A stretch of 64,000 nt of DNA from Thiothrix winogradskyi (lineage in GTDB: Bacteria; Pseudomonadota; Gammaproteobacteria; Thiotrichales; Thiotrichaceae). The stretch lies in assembly GCF_021650935.1 (NCBI RefSeq), contig NZ_CP091244.1, positions 3,596,001 through 3,660,000 on the forward strand, written 5' to 3'. Made by a program: the position numbers and the translations under genes. The notes under the pieces were generated by a model, which had not been told where the DNA came from, ran no database searches, and was given only the letters and a program-made list of their open reading frames with translations. Positions 45,662 to 54,515 of the stretch are shown here, in pieces (position 1 is the stretch's first letter; the number at the start of each line of letters is the position of its first letter).

Positions 45662-46264
45662 TTATACCCCGTACAATTGCTGCATCAGACGTAATTGCTC
45701 TGACACTGCCCAAGGTGCATCCAAGAACAGCACAACATCACGGTGGGCGGTATGTTGTTGCAAATGCTCGAACAAAGCGCGTAAAGCTTTTGGTGAGAGC
45801 ATTTCGCTAGTGTGTATCAAGCCGATTTGCGCCTCTGCACCTTGCGGCATTGCAGCAAACCACTCGCCTTCCGGCAAGATATGCACAGCAAAGCGCTCCA
45901 ACCATGCTGCCGGTATCCAAGGGACTACCCCAGCATCGGCGACAATACCCAGCACTTGCGCCGCCAATTCTTGATCAATCGCAACACGCACAGCCTCCCA
46001 ATGCGCTGCTTGCAACAATTTTGGCGTTAATTCCACATAGAAACCGAAATCTTGCCCGACTTCCGCCGACCACGCTTTAGCTTGCTCTACGGGTGCTACC
46101 CACTCACTCGCTGAAATCAGTAAGCGACTGAATTCATTAGCGTAATATGAAGCCTGCCAAGCGGCTGGCAAATCATCCGGGTAAAATACACTTGCCCAAT
46201 TAGCAGGCGACCAGCCATAAGCAGCCAAGGTTAACGTTGTCAACGTAGGAGTAATAGGGTTCAT
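45662..46264 (-). CDS. DUF72/YecE-like protein, divergent
   Basis: A 200-residue protein. The N-terminal AAYGWSPANWASVFYPDDLPAA and the following W-x2-YYANEF resemble the start of DUF72 (YecE) TIM-barrel proteins. FYVELTPKLL and GLIHTSEML may be later barrel strands. It is shorter than typical members (about 240-280 residues) and several motifs are unclear. I choose the ATG at 46264 (MNPITPT). It converges on the TelA operon with a 5-bp gap; function is unknown. Confidence 0.5.
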   Translation of the reverse strand: MNPITPTLTTLTLAAYGWSPANWASVFYPDDLPAAWQASYYANEFSRLLISASEWVAPVEQAKAWSAEVGQDFGFYVELTPKLLQAAHWEAVRVAIDQELAAQVLGIVADAGVVPWIPAAWLERFAVHILPEGEWFAAMPQGAEAQIGLIHTSEMLSPKALRALFEHLQQHTAHRDVVLFLDAPWAVSEQLRLMQQLYGV

Positions 46265-46445
46265 GAACACTCGACCATTCCGTGAAATAATAGTCATCTA
46301 GAATACCACGCGACTCACGTTCAGACATAACTTGACTTATGCACTCGGAAATACTACTTTTGGGATATAAGCAAGGTATCAAACCACACCACTAGAGATA
46401 GTCGGGTTTGTCATCACCACAGAAAACACTCAGGAGGATTGAGTT

Positions 46446-46817
46446 ATGATGTTTAGCGATGTTTCTTTGGATGAGATGTTCCCACGTGCCCATGCGGTCA
46501 TGCGAGCACCGTTGCCCACACTTAAAACCGATAACGTTTACCAATTAATCCGCACCAACGCCGCTCAACGCGGCATGACATTGACCGCCGAACACATGGC
46601 AGTGATCAATTTCATACTCGATTTCTACGAACACTGCGATGACTGCCAGAATGCGCGAATGCTGGCGGATATGCTGCAAGACGAATTCTTACCCCAAGGT
46701 GGGCGTAAATACTTGTATCAGCTTTTCCCCGATGGTCCACTGAGCACCATCCACGACATTGCTGAATTGCCCAAATTAGGCAATGAAACCGACAAAAGTT
46801 TCGGCACTAACTGGTAA
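46446..46817 (+). CDS. DsrC/TusE-superfamily protein lacking the active cysteines
   Basis: A 123-residue protein with the DsrC fold marks: MTLTAEHMAVINFILDFYEH, RMLADMLQDEF and GGRKYLYQLFPDGP. Canonical DsrC and TusE carry a penultimate Cys (and DsrC a second one 10 residues before) on a flexible C-terminal arm that carries sulfur. Here the first position is His103 and the arm ends SFGTNW, so both are absent. Such cysteine-less paralogues have been called RspA and are thought to be regulatory. AGGAGG precedes the ATG by 8-9 bases. It is a single gene. Confidence 0.8.
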   Translation: MMFSDVSLDEMFPRAHAVMRAPLPTLKTDNVYQLIRTNAAQRGMTLTAEHMAVINFILDFYEHCDDCQNARMLADMLQDEFLPQGGRKYLYQLFPDGPLSTIHDIAELPKLGNETDKSFGTNW

Positions 46818-46842
46818 TACCAAATCACGACGACTAAAACCC

Positions 46843-46874
46843 AACCCAATCGCCTGAAGTGATTGGGTTTTTTG
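46843..46874 (+). terminator. Intrinsic terminator of the DsrC-like gene
   Basis: AACCCAATC (46843-46851) pairs with GATTGGGTT (46861-46869), followed by TTTTT. The stem is 9 bp with a 9-base loop. Confidence 0.85.
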
Positions 46875-46946
46875 TTTGTGTTCAGGATTGAACTTATAGA
46901 ATGCCCTAACATTCTAAATGCATAACAAAAAACAGGGCAGATCATA

Positions 46947-47564
46947 ATGGGCAATATTAAAGCAGCACTGCTAGTGGGTGCAGTCACTTCTGTACTCGGC
47001 GGATGCGCACCAATGGGTTCATACCCGCAAACCGCGCAATACCCGTATTGGAACCACACGGTTCCGGGTGTTTATCAACCTCAGGCTCGACCGTATTTCA
47101 CCAGCTATAATCAACCCTCAATGTCGCAACCGGCATTTTCACAACAATACCAACCGTTTTCACAACAAACCGAACCTTATGATGCCCCCGCCAGACGCGC
47201 TTTATTAGCCCAAGCGCATCAGGCGCTGGGAGTGCGCTATACCTATGGTGGTGAAACCCCACGCGAAGGCTTTGATTGCAGCGGTCTGACTCAATACGTT
47301 TATAAAAATGCCCAAGGCATCACCCTACCCCGCACAGCGGCAGAACAAAGCGAGGCCAGCCGCACCATTAGCTTTGAACAAATGCGCCCCGGTGATTTGA
47401 TTTTCTTCCGCACCAGTGGCAGCAAAGTCAATCACGTGGGTATTTATATCGGTCGCGGTGATTTCATCCATGCCGCATCCGGTGGCAGCAAAGTGAGTAT
47501 TGACAACCTGAGCAAAACCTATTGGCAACAACGCCTTGTCAAATTTGGCGCTTTCCTCGCCTAA
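46947..47564 (+). CDS. NlpC/P60 lipoprotein peptidase
   Basis: A 205-residue lipoprotein. The lipobox LGGC places the lipidated Cys at residue 20. A Gln/Pro/Tyr-rich linker (residues 21-80) leads to an NlpC/P60 domain: catalytic Cys111 in FDCSGLTQY, His163 in KVNHVGIYIG and the third polar residue His175 in DFIHAASGG. It would cut peptide stems of peptidoglycan at the envelope. It precedes the BON-LysM and YidB genes but with a 130-bp gap, so it is likely separately transcribed. Confidence 0.9.
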   Translation: MGNIKAALLVGAVTSVLGGCAPMGSYPQTAQYPYWNHTVPGVYQPQARPYFTSYNQPSMSQPAFSQQYQPFSQQTEPYDAPARRALLAQAHQALGVRYTYGGETPREGFDCSGLTQYVYKNAQGITLPRTAAEQSEASRTISFEQMRPGDLIFFRTSGSKVNHVGIYIGRGDFIHAASGGSKVSIDNLSKTYWQQRLVKFGAFLA

Positions 47565-47694
47565 AATCAAAACAAACATGAACCTTTCAACAAGATTTGC
47601 CGACTGACCGTCAGGCCAATTGTTAATTTTGGTTGAATAGCGTCTATACTACGGGTGGAGACTAATCCATACGTAAACCATAGGAGAAAATAAG

Positions 47695-48138
47695 ATGGGA
47701 CTGTTTGATTTTGCCCGTAACATTGGTAAGAAAATCTTCGGTAAGGAAGAGGAAGCGCCTGCTGCACTGGCTCAACACATCAATGAAGACAACCCCGGCG
47801 TTGAAGGCTTGCAAGTTGAAGTAAAAGATGGCGTTGCAGTATTAACAGGTCAGGCACAATCGGCTGAAGCACTGGAAAAAGCCGTGCTGATGGCGGGTAA
47901 CGCAATGGGTATCGAGTCCGTGAAAGCGGATGGCATGACCATTGCTGACGGCAGCCAAGTCGGTGGTGATGACGAATTCTACGTCATTGTTAAAGGCGAT
48001 ACCCTGTGGAAAATCGCTGAAAAAGCTTACGGCAATGGTTCAAAATATACCAAAATCGTCGAAGTTAACCGCGAAGTTATCAAAGACGCTGACAAGATCT
48101 TCCCTGGTCAGAAAATTCGTATTCCTAAAAACATCTAA
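47695..48138 (+). CDS. kbp: BON-LysM protein, Kbp/YgaU-like
   Basis: A 147-residue protein with a BON domain (about residues 24-88, GLQVEVKDGVAVLTGQAQS) and a C-terminal LysM domain (YVIVKGDTLWKIAEKAYGNG). No signal peptide is visible, as in E. coli Kbp (YgaU), a cytoplasmic potassium-binding protein. Length and order match. AGGAGAA precedes the ATG. The next gene starts 18 bp later. Confidence 0.85.
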   Translation: MGLFDFARNIGKKIFGKEEEAPAALAQHINEDNPGVEGLQVEVKDGVAVLTGQAQSAEALEKAVLMAGNAMGIESVKADGMTIADGSQVGGDDEFYVIVKGDTLWKIAEKAYGNGSKYTKIVEVNREVIKDADKIFPGQKIRIPKNI

Positions 48139-48156
48139 ATACAGGTATCGACACAC

Positions 48157-48627
48157 ATGGATTTAATGCAAATCGGTGTTCAATTGTTCAAAAGTCAATT
48201 GGATAAAAATGGTAATGGTCAGTTGGAAATGACTGAAATAGCGTCTGCACTCATGGGTCTCATGGGCAGTGGTCAAAACCAAGCGCAAGCAGGCGGTTTA
48301 GGTGGTCTGGCATCCATGATTTCAGGAATGCAGGGCAATCAACAATCCGGTCTTTCCTCGCTGGTGAACTCTTGGATAGGAACTGGTCAAAATATCCAAC
48401 CCAGTGGTAGCCAATTGACCCAGATGTTCGGTCAAGACAAGATTGCAGCTTTTGCACAACAATTGGGCATTAGTCAAGAGCAAGCGCTCCAAGGTTTGCA
48501 AGCGGCTGTTCCAGAAGTCGTGGATAAGGCTTCCCCTAATGGCTCGTTAGATATGGGCAGCCTGTTGAATTCTGTCGGTGGCGTATCTGGTGCTATCGGT
48601 CTGGCAAGCAAGCTGTTTGGTCGCTAA
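48157..48627 (+). CDS. YidB/DUF937-like protein with N-terminal EF-hand
   Basis: A 156-residue Gly/Gln/Ser-rich protein. Residues 16-27, DKNGNGQLEMTE, form a complete canonical EF-hand loop (D1, N3, N5, G6, Q7, L8, E9, E12). The C-terminal part (SGSQLTQMFGQDKIAAFAQQ, then VPEVVDKASPNGSLDMG) is the YidB/DUF937 domain. It follows the LysM gene by 18 bp, so is probably co-transcribed, and ends at a strong terminator. Function is unknown; calcium binding is inferred. Confidence 0.7.
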   Translation: MDLMQIGVQLFKSQLDKNGNGQLEMTEIASALMGLMGSGQNQAQAGGLGGLASMISGMQGNQQSGLSSLVNSWIGTGQNIQPSGSQLTQMFGQDKIAAFAQQLGISQEQALQGLQAAVPEVVDKASPNGSLDMGSLLNSVGGVSGAIGLASKLFGR

Positions 48628-48655
48628 GACGCACTGAAATCTTGCTTAGATTATG

Positions 48656-48682
48656 AAGCCGCCCCTTAGGGGGCGGCTTTTT
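48656..48682 (+). terminator. Intrinsic terminator of the LysM-YidB unit
   Basis: AAGCCGCCCC (48656-48665) pairs with GGGGCGGCTT (48670-48679) with a short loop, then a T-run. Confidence 0.9.
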
Positions 48683-48774
48683 GCTTTAAACCCTAATTTT
48701 CATGAGAATACTGTTTTGTTATTAGCATCTCACCTATAGTTAACTAATTACTGTACAAAGCTGCTACAAATCTT

Positions 48775-49737
48775 ATGAATTCTGTGACTGATCCCAACGC
48801 CAACGACATTGCCGCCCTGTTCCCTATTGGCACAGTATCCGAACAGACCGGCGTGAATACGGTAACATTACGCGCATGGGAACGCCGTTACGGTTTACTT
48901 AAACCGCGCCGTACCCCGAAAGGGCATCGCCTTTACAGCCGTCAAGATGTTGAGCGTGTCAAACAAGTGCTGGTATTGCTGGACCAGGGTATTCCGGTAG
49001 GGCGCGTGCGTGACGTACTCGACAGCGGTGACACCCCGCCTATCCTGTTGCGCACGGCTCAAGACGTACAAACTGACGACCCTTGGCGATACTATTGCTC
49101 GCTGTTTCAGCACTGCATCCACAAACTGGATACCCGCTCACTGGAACACACGTTTAATGAAGCGGTATCGCTGTATTCGTTGGAATTAGTCGCCAAGAAA
49201 TTGATTTTGCCCCTGTATCAACAATTGTGGCAACAACAGGCAATGTTACCGTCTACCCGCGCTGATTACGCTTTCTTGCATGAATTTTTGTGTGTGAAAC
49301 TCGGTTCGCGCTACCTGCATTACAACAGCAGAGCTAATGGCAGGCGAGTATTGCTGGTGAATACGCAAACTCATGCTGTGCAATTGGAAACGCTACTACT
49401 CGCTAATATTATTAGCCAACACGGGTATCAGGTCAGTTTGCTCGGCACGGAAACCACGCTGGATCATTTGCCGCTGATTATCGGACGCACTGAATTTGAT
49501 GCATTACTACTACCCAACACTGGCGTATCCAGCAGTTTGCAAGCCCTAAGCATTATGACCCAAATCACCGTATTTTTAAGTGGTGAAGCAAGCGCCGAAG
49601 CGCTGTCCGACCCCACACCGTTACGCAATATTCACTGGCTACCCGCCGAGTTAAGCGATATTTGTCTAACCCTTGATAAAGTACTCGCGAAAGAACCCGC
49701 CCCTATACCTATACTCACGCCTGTTGCAGCAGTATGA
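48775..49737 (+). CDS. MerR-family regulator, CarH/LitR-like
   Basis: A 320-residue regulator. The N-terminal MerR DNA-binding domain reads IGTVSEQTGVNTVTLRAWERRYGLL, then the wing GHRLYSRQDV. A helical linker and a Rossmann-like B12-binding-type domain follow (RVLLVNTQTHAVQLETLLLA, about residue 198 onward). CarH/LitR proteins use adenosylcobalamin to sense light and repress photolyase genes. The B12 motif D-x-H-x2-G is only partly kept (T-Q-T-H-A-V-Q). It overlaps the photolyase start by 4 bp. Confidence 0.8.
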   Translation: MNSVTDPNANDIAALFPIGTVSEQTGVNTVTLRAWERRYGLLKPRRTPKGHRLYSRQDVERVKQVLVLLDQGIPVGRVRDVLDSGDTPPILLRTAQDVQTDDPWRYYCSLFQHCIHKLDTRSLEHTFNEAVSLYSLELVAKKLILPLYQQLWQQQAMLPSTRADYAFLHEFLCVKLGSRYLHYNSRANGRRVLLVNTQTHAVQLETLLLANIISQHGYQVSLLGTETTLDHLPLIIGRTEFDALLLPNTGVSSSLQALSIMTQITVFLSGEASAEALSDPTPLRNIHWLPAELSDICLTLDKVLAKEPAPIPILTPVAAV

Positions 49738-51167
49738 CTACAGCGCTGGTTTGGTTACGGCAAGACTTACGTCTGGCGGATAACCCCGCGCTTTATCAAG
49801 CCTGCCGCGCTTGTAAACACGTTATTCCGGTGTTTATTGACGACCCACTCCCCGGTTCCGTTAGTCAATTAGGTGCGGCGAGTCGGGTATGGTTACACCA
49901 CAGTTTGCAAGCGCTGGATGCTGGTTTACAAACGCTGGGAAATCGTTTGATATTGCGTCAAGGTGCTGCCTTACCCGTTTTACAACAATTAATAACCAGC
50001 ACCGGCGCAACCCATGTGTATTGGAATCGGGTGTATGACCCCGCCAGCCTTGCCCGCGACAAACACATTAAAGAAACCCTCAAGCAAACCTGCGAAGTGC
50101 ACAGCTTTAATGCCAGCCTGCTGAATGAACCGTGGGAAGTCTTGAAAGCCGATGGCACGCCTTACAAAGTGTTCACTCCGTTTTGGAAAGCGATGCTGAA
50201 ACACGGGATTCAATACTTGCCGCTACCCCTACCGGAACGTATGGTTGCGCCCGCCAACTTGCCGGATAGTTTGCCTGTGGATGCGTTGGGCTTACTGCCG
50301 ACAATCCGCTGGGATACCGACATGATGACCCATTGGCAAGTTGGTGAAACGGCTGCGATGCAAAAATTGCTGGCATTCTTGCCACAGGGTGCGGATTACA
50401 AGGAAGCGCGTAACCTGCCCGCCCAAACCGGCACTGCTCGCCTTTCGCCGCATTTGCACTTCGGGGAAATCAGCCCGCGTCAGGCGGTTTACCACACCGA
50501 ACACTATTTGCAGCACCACCCTGAAGCGGATGGCGGTTTACGGCATTTTATGCAGGAAATCGGCTGGCGTGAATTTGCTTACCACCTGCTATATCACTTT
50601 CCGCATACACAGGAACGGGCTTTGAATGCACGCTTCGATGCTTTCCCTTGGGCAGAAGATTACGATGCCGTGCTAAGCCGTTGGCAACAGGGGCAAACCG
50701 GCTTTCCCATTATTGATGCGGGGATGCGTGAATTGTGGCAAACCGGTTGGATGCATAATCGGGTACGCATGATTGTGGCATCATTGCTCACCAAAAACTT
50801 GCTCGTGCCTTGGCAAGTGGGGGAACAATGGTTTCGGGATACCTTGGTGGACGCTGATTTAGCCAGCAATGTGTTCGGCTGGCAATGGACTGCGGGGTGT
50901 GGGGCTGATGCTGCGCCCTATTTCCGCATTTTCAACCCGATTTTGCAAAGCCAGAAGTTTGACCCGGAAGGGGAATACATTCGCCGTTGGGTTCCAGAAT
51001 TGCACGCACGGGATAATAAGCAGGTACATTTGCCGCGTGAATTGGGCGATGGGTTGCGGGATTATCCTTTGCCAATAGTGGATTTGAAAGCCAGCCGCAA
51101 ACGAGCGTTGATGCTGTTTAATTGTTCAGACACAGATGAAGAACCTCACCCCAACCCCTCTCTTTGA
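49734..51167 (+). CDS. phr: Deoxyribodipyrimidine photolyase, class I CPD
   Basis: A 477-residue flavoprotein repairing UV pyrimidine dimers with blue light. An N-terminal antenna-binding Rossmann domain (VWLRQDLRLADNPAL) precedes the helical FAD domain with GWMHNRVRMIVASLLTKNLL and ASNVFGWQWTAGCGADAAPY. ATGA overlap with the MerR gene implies co-regulation. The last nine residues (EEPHPNPSL) and the stop codon are encoded by a dispersed inverted repeat and are probably not ancestral. Confidence 0.94.
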   Translation: MTTALVWLRQDLRLADNPALYQACRACKHVIPVFIDDPLPGSVSQLGAASRVWLHHSLQALDAGLQTLGNRLILRQGAALPVLQQLITSTGATHVYWNRVYDPASLARDKHIKETLKQTCEVHSFNASLLNEPWEVLKADGTPYKVFTPFWKAMLKHGIQYLPLPLPERMVAPANLPDSLPVDALGLLPTIRWDTDMMTHWQVGETAAMQKLLAFLPQGADYKEARNLPAQTGTARLSPHLHFGEISPRQAVYHTEHYLQHHPEADGGLRHFMQEIGWREFAYHLLYHFPHTQERALNARFDAFPWAEDYDAVLSRWQQGQTGFPIIDAGMRELWQTGWMHNRVRMIVASLLTKNLLVPWQVGEQWFRDTLVDADLASNVFGWQWTAGCGADAAPYFRIFNPILQSQKFDPEGEYIRRWVPELHARDNKQVHLPRELGDGLRDYPLPIVDLKASRKRALMLFNCSDTDEEPHPNPSL

Positions 51168-51245
51168 CAGGAGAGCAACTAAGAAACACTGCTCTTTCTT
51201 TCTCCCCCTCGCCTGTCAAGGAGAGGGGGGCGGGGGGTGAGGTTC
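51141..51245. repeat. Dispersed inverted repeat, copy 3
   Basis: A left arm at 51141-51175 (starting GAACCTCACCCCAACCCC) and a right arm at 51208-51245 (ending GGGTGAGGTTC) form a long imperfect palindrome. It overlaps the end of the photolyase gene, whose stop is at 51165. It is the same family as the elements near pyrD and apbC. Confidence 0.85.
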
Positions 51246-51285
51246 TTTTAGAGGAATGTGAACAGTTACAACCTCACTCCGTGAA

Positions 51286-52146
51286 TTACAGGCTGTATTC
51301 AGCGACTAACCGGAATTCCGCACCTGCCGCCACTTCCACCACATCATCCGCCGCGTTAGTGGTTTCCACGCACACGAAGCGGGTGTAGTCGTCGTCCTGC
51401 AAATCCGCCATGCCCGCCGCAATCTTCGCCCAGGGATTCCACACCACCGCCGTTTTATTGCCGCTGGAAGTAATGCGGATCGTGCGCTTCAACGCGCCAT
51501 CGACAATCGCCAGTTCTGCCGGAATGCCGAAGTAAACGCGGTCAACTTCGCTGTTAATGCTGATTGCACCGTCTTGCTGCTTGGTTCCGCCATTGCCGTC
51601 TGCCGCTTTGTCGAGGTATTGCGTACCTTCCAGCCCGGTCACAGTCGTTTGCGCAATATCACCCACCGCAAAATAGGTGTGCATCGCTTGGGTAATGGTG
51701 AATACTGCATCGCCGGTATTGCGTGTCACCAATGCCAGTTGCAAGGTTTTGCCGACGGTAATTTCCATCGCCAAACGGAACGCATGAGGCCAAATTGCCA
51801 AAGTTTCGGGGGACGATTCCAGGCCCAACACCACAGTCGTCGAACCGTCAGCATTTTCGCGGGTTTCCCACTCGCTCCACATGCGGTTGCGCATAAAACC
51901 GTGCGCGGGGCGACCTTTGCCTTCGGGGTCTGCGCCGAACCAAGGCCAGCAAATCGGTACGCCGCCTTTGATTGCTTTGCCTTCGGCGTAATAGGCGTTG
52001 TCGCTGACAAACAGCACATCCGCCGCGCCCTTGGGAGTAAAGGACAAAACTTGCCCTGCGTAAACCGAAATGACGGCATCGGCATGGTCGTTGCTAACGT
52101 TGATCATCGGCAAGCCACCGTTGCCTGTTACACGAGTGATTGTCAT
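51286..52146 (-). CDS. yeaD: D-hexose-6-phosphate mutarotase, YeaD-like
   Basis: A 286-residue galactose-mutarotase-fold enzyme that interconverts alpha and beta anomers of glucose-6-phosphate. Marks are PICWPWFGADPEGKG, AHGFMRNRMW, QAMHTYFAVGD with the catalytic His, and WNPWAKIAAGM. AGGA stands 8 bases before the ATG at 52146. It converges on phr and diverges from proS. The identity is clear; the symbol follows E. coli YeaD. Confidence 0.87.
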   Translation of the reverse strand: MTITRVTGNGGLPMINVSNDHADAVISVYAGQVLSFTPKGAADVLFVSDNAYYAEGKAIKGGVPICWPWFGADPEGKGRPAHGFMRNRMWSEWETRENADGSTTVVLGLESSPETLAIWPHAFRLAMEITVGKTLQLALVTRNTGDAVFTITQAMHTYFAVGDIAQTTVTGLEGTQYLDKAADGNGGTKQQDGAISINSEVDRVYFGIPAELAIVDGALKRTIRITSSGNKTAVVWNPWAKIAAGMADLQDDDYTRFVCVETTNAADDVVEVAAGAEFRLVAEYSL

Positions 52147-52270
52147 GGTGCATTCCTGTTTATGGTTAAAATCGCCGCCAGATTATAGGGCAAAATGTAA
52201 GAAGGGGATGCAGGAAAACACGCGGAATCCTATAATCAGCGCTTTCCCATACCGGATAGAAGATAACACC

Positions 52271-53989
52271 ATGCGAGTTTCACGATTTCCCCTGACCACG
52301 CTGCGCGAAACACCCGCAGATGCCGAAGTCATCAGCCACCAATTAATGTTACGTGCTGGCATGATCCGCCGCCTCGCCTCCGGTTTGTATACCTGGATGC
52401 CGTATGGCTTGCGCGTGTTGCGCAAAGTCGAAGCCATTGTGCGTGAAGAAATGAACAACGCCGGTGCGATTGAAGTGCTGATGCCATCCATCCAACCCGC
52501 TGAACTGTGGCAAGAATCCGGGCGCTGGGAAAAATACGGCGCTGAATTGCTGCGCATCCGCGACCGCCACAGCCGTGATTTCTGCTACGGCCCGACGCAC
52601 GAAGAAATCATTACCGATTACGCCCGTAAGGAATTGAGCAGCTACAAACAATTGCCGATCAATTTCTACCAGATTCAAACCAAATTCCGTGACGAAGTGC
52701 GTCCGCGTTTTGGGGTGATGCGTGCGCGTGAATTCTTGATGAAGGATGCGTATTCTTTCCACCTCACCCAAGAATCGCTGCAAGAAACCTATGACGCGAT
52801 GTACGCGGCGTATTCGCGCATCTTCCAGCGTTTGGGTTTGAATTTCCGCCCGGTGCAAGCGGATACCGGCTCGATTGGGGGCAACGCTTCGCACGAATTC
52901 CACGTGTTGGCAGACTCCGGTGAAGACGCGATTGCGTTCGCCAGTGGCAGCAATTACGCCGCGAATATCGAATTGGCAGAAGCGGTGTGCCTGATTGCCG
53001 AACGCGCCGCGCCCACTGAAGCGATGCGCGAAGTCGACACGCCTAACGCCAAAACCATCGAGGAATTGGTGGCGCAATTCGGTTTACCGATTGAAAAAAC
53101 GGTTAAGACCTTGATCGTCGCAGCGGCGGAAGGCTCCGAGCACGCCTTCATTGCCTTGCTGGTGCGGGGCGACCATACCCTCAATGAAATCAAAGCGGAA
53201 AAAATCCCCGGCGTTGCCGTGCCGTTGCAGTTTGCCCGCGAAGATGAAATTCGTGCCCTGATCGGTGCAGGCCCCGGCTCTTTAGGCCCGGTCGGTTTGA
53301 CCATTCCAGTGGTAGCTGACCGCACCGTAGCGAATATGTCCGACTTCGGCGCGGGTGCGAATGTCGATGGCAAACACTTTTTCGGCATCAACTGGGAACG
53401 CGATGTCGCGCTTCCGCAAGTCGCTGATTTGCGTAACGTGATCGAAGGCGACCCTAGCCCCGATGGTTGCGGCACGCTCTCCATCGCACGCGGTATTGAA
53501 GTGGGTCACATCTTCCAATTAGGCAAAACCTATTCGTCAAAACTCAACGCCACGGTATTGGATGAAAACGGTAAGGCACAGGTGATGACGATGGGTTGTT
53601 ACGGCATCGGCGTTTCCCGCGTGGTTGCCTCGGCGATTGAGCAAAATAACGACGAATTTGGTATCCGTTGGTCTGCGGCGATTGCGCCTTTCACCGTGGT
53701 GATTGCGCCGCTGAATATGCAGAAATCGCCGGATGTGGCAGCGCAAGCGGAAGCACTTTATGCGCAATTGCAAGCAGCAGGTGTGGATGTGTTATTGGAT
53801 GATCGCGTATTACGCCCCGGTGCCATGTTTGCCGACCACGAATTGCTGGGCATTCCGCACCGCCTTATTATCTCCGAGCGCGGCTTGCAAGCCGGTGAAA
53901 TTGAATACAAAGCACGTAGCGGTGGCGATGCCGTGAAAGTGCCAGTGGCGGATGTTTTTACCTTTATTCAGGGAAAATTGAGCAACTAA
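52271..53989 (+). CDS. proS: Prolyl-tRNA synthetase, bacterial type
   Basis: A 572-residue class IIa aminoacyl-tRNA synthetase. Motif 2 is in FGVMRAREFLMKDAYSFH and motif 3 is GIGVSRVVASAIEQ. The editing insertion (about residues 230-400) between motifs 2 and 3 is the bacterial ProS form that clears Ala-tRNA(Pro). The C-terminal anticodon-binding domain follows. I use the ATG at 52271 (MRVSRFPLTT), the start conserved in the family; a longer frame runs back into the mutarotase region. Confidence 0.95.
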   Translation: MRVSRFPLTTLRETPADAEVISHQLMLRAGMIRRLASGLYTWMPYGLRVLRKVEAIVREEMNNAGAIEVLMPSIQPAELWQESGRWEKYGAELLRIRDRHSRDFCYGPTHEEIITDYARKELSSYKQLPINFYQIQTKFRDEVRPRFGVMRAREFLMKDAYSFHLTQESLQETYDAMYAAYSRIFQRLGLNFRPVQADTGSIGGNASHEFHVLADSGEDAIAFASGSNYAANIELAEAVCLIAERAAPTEAMREVDTPNAKTIEELVAQFGLPIEKTVKTLIVAAAEGSEHAFIALLVRGDHTLNEIKAEKIPGVAVPLQFAREDEIRALIGAGPGSLGPVGLTIPVVADRTVANMSDFGAGANVDGKHFFGINWERDVALPQVADLRNVIEGDPSPDGCGTLSIARGIEVGHIFQLGKTYSSKLNATVLDENGKAQVMTMGCYGIGVSRVVASAIEQNNDEFGIRWSAAIAPFTVVIAPLNMQKSPDVAAQAEALYAQLQAAGVDVLLDDRVLRPGAMFADHELLGIPHRLIISERGLQAGEIEYKARSGGDAVKVPVADVFTFIQGKLSN

Positions 53990-54005
53990 TCCCCACATCA
54001 ACACC

Positions 54006-54041
54006 GCAAGGGAGCAGCCGCAAGGGTTGCTCCCGCCTTGC
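54006..54041. terminator. Hairpin after proS
   Basis: GCAAG-GGAGCA is mirrored by TGCTCC and CTTGC with small mismatches. It lies 17 bp after the proS stop, without a U-run. It is possibly a transcript-end hairpin. Confidence 0.4.
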
Positions 54042-54168
54042 ATTCGATGCAATATTTTCACAACTTTAATCCAAACTTAACCACAATGTGATAGCCATCA
54101 CGGCAACCCTACCATTATTTTACGATAATTCACTCATGGCTTTCGTCGGGCAAATTTCGGGGCTAATT

Positions 54169-54492
54169 ATGGATATTCTTACAGTGTCGTTTTTATTGCT
54201 GTTGGGTGCGGCAGCAGGGTCATGGTTGGGCTATTCACAGGGGCTTGCACAGGGCAAACAAGTCGGCAAATTGGCGGGGATAAAAGAAGGCATTAAAGAG
54301 CAACTGCGTAAAGAACTGATTGAGTCCAAGATCATTGGGGGGGCTTATGAGGTTAAGGTTCACGCGGATGCTTGCAAAGAGCTGGAAGCCGCCTTATCTG
54401 GTAAGCCGAAGAAAAAAGCTCCCGCGTCATCACTACCGGGCTGGGTGATGGTGGCGGGGGTATTATTCGCGAGTTGGCTGCTGTTGACATAG
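54169..54492 (+). CDS. Small membrane protein, unknown
   Basis: A protein of about 107 residues with a membrane helix at each end (ILTVSFLLLLGAAAGSWLGY and the C-terminal GWVMVAGVLFASWLLL). Between them is a Lys/Glu-rich helix and an Ala/Lys linker. No family recognised. ATGs at 54136 and 54088 are in-frame alternatives and none has a good ribosome-binding site. It converges on the AAA/nuclease gene. Confidence 0.5.
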   Translation: MDILTVSFLLLLGAAAGSWLGYSQGLAQGKQVGKLAGIKEGIKEQLRKELIESKIIGGAYEVKVHADACKELEAALSGKPKKKAPASSLPGWVMVAGVLFASWLLLT

Positions 54493-54515
54493 CGAATCAG
54501 CGCCAATTCAGAAAT

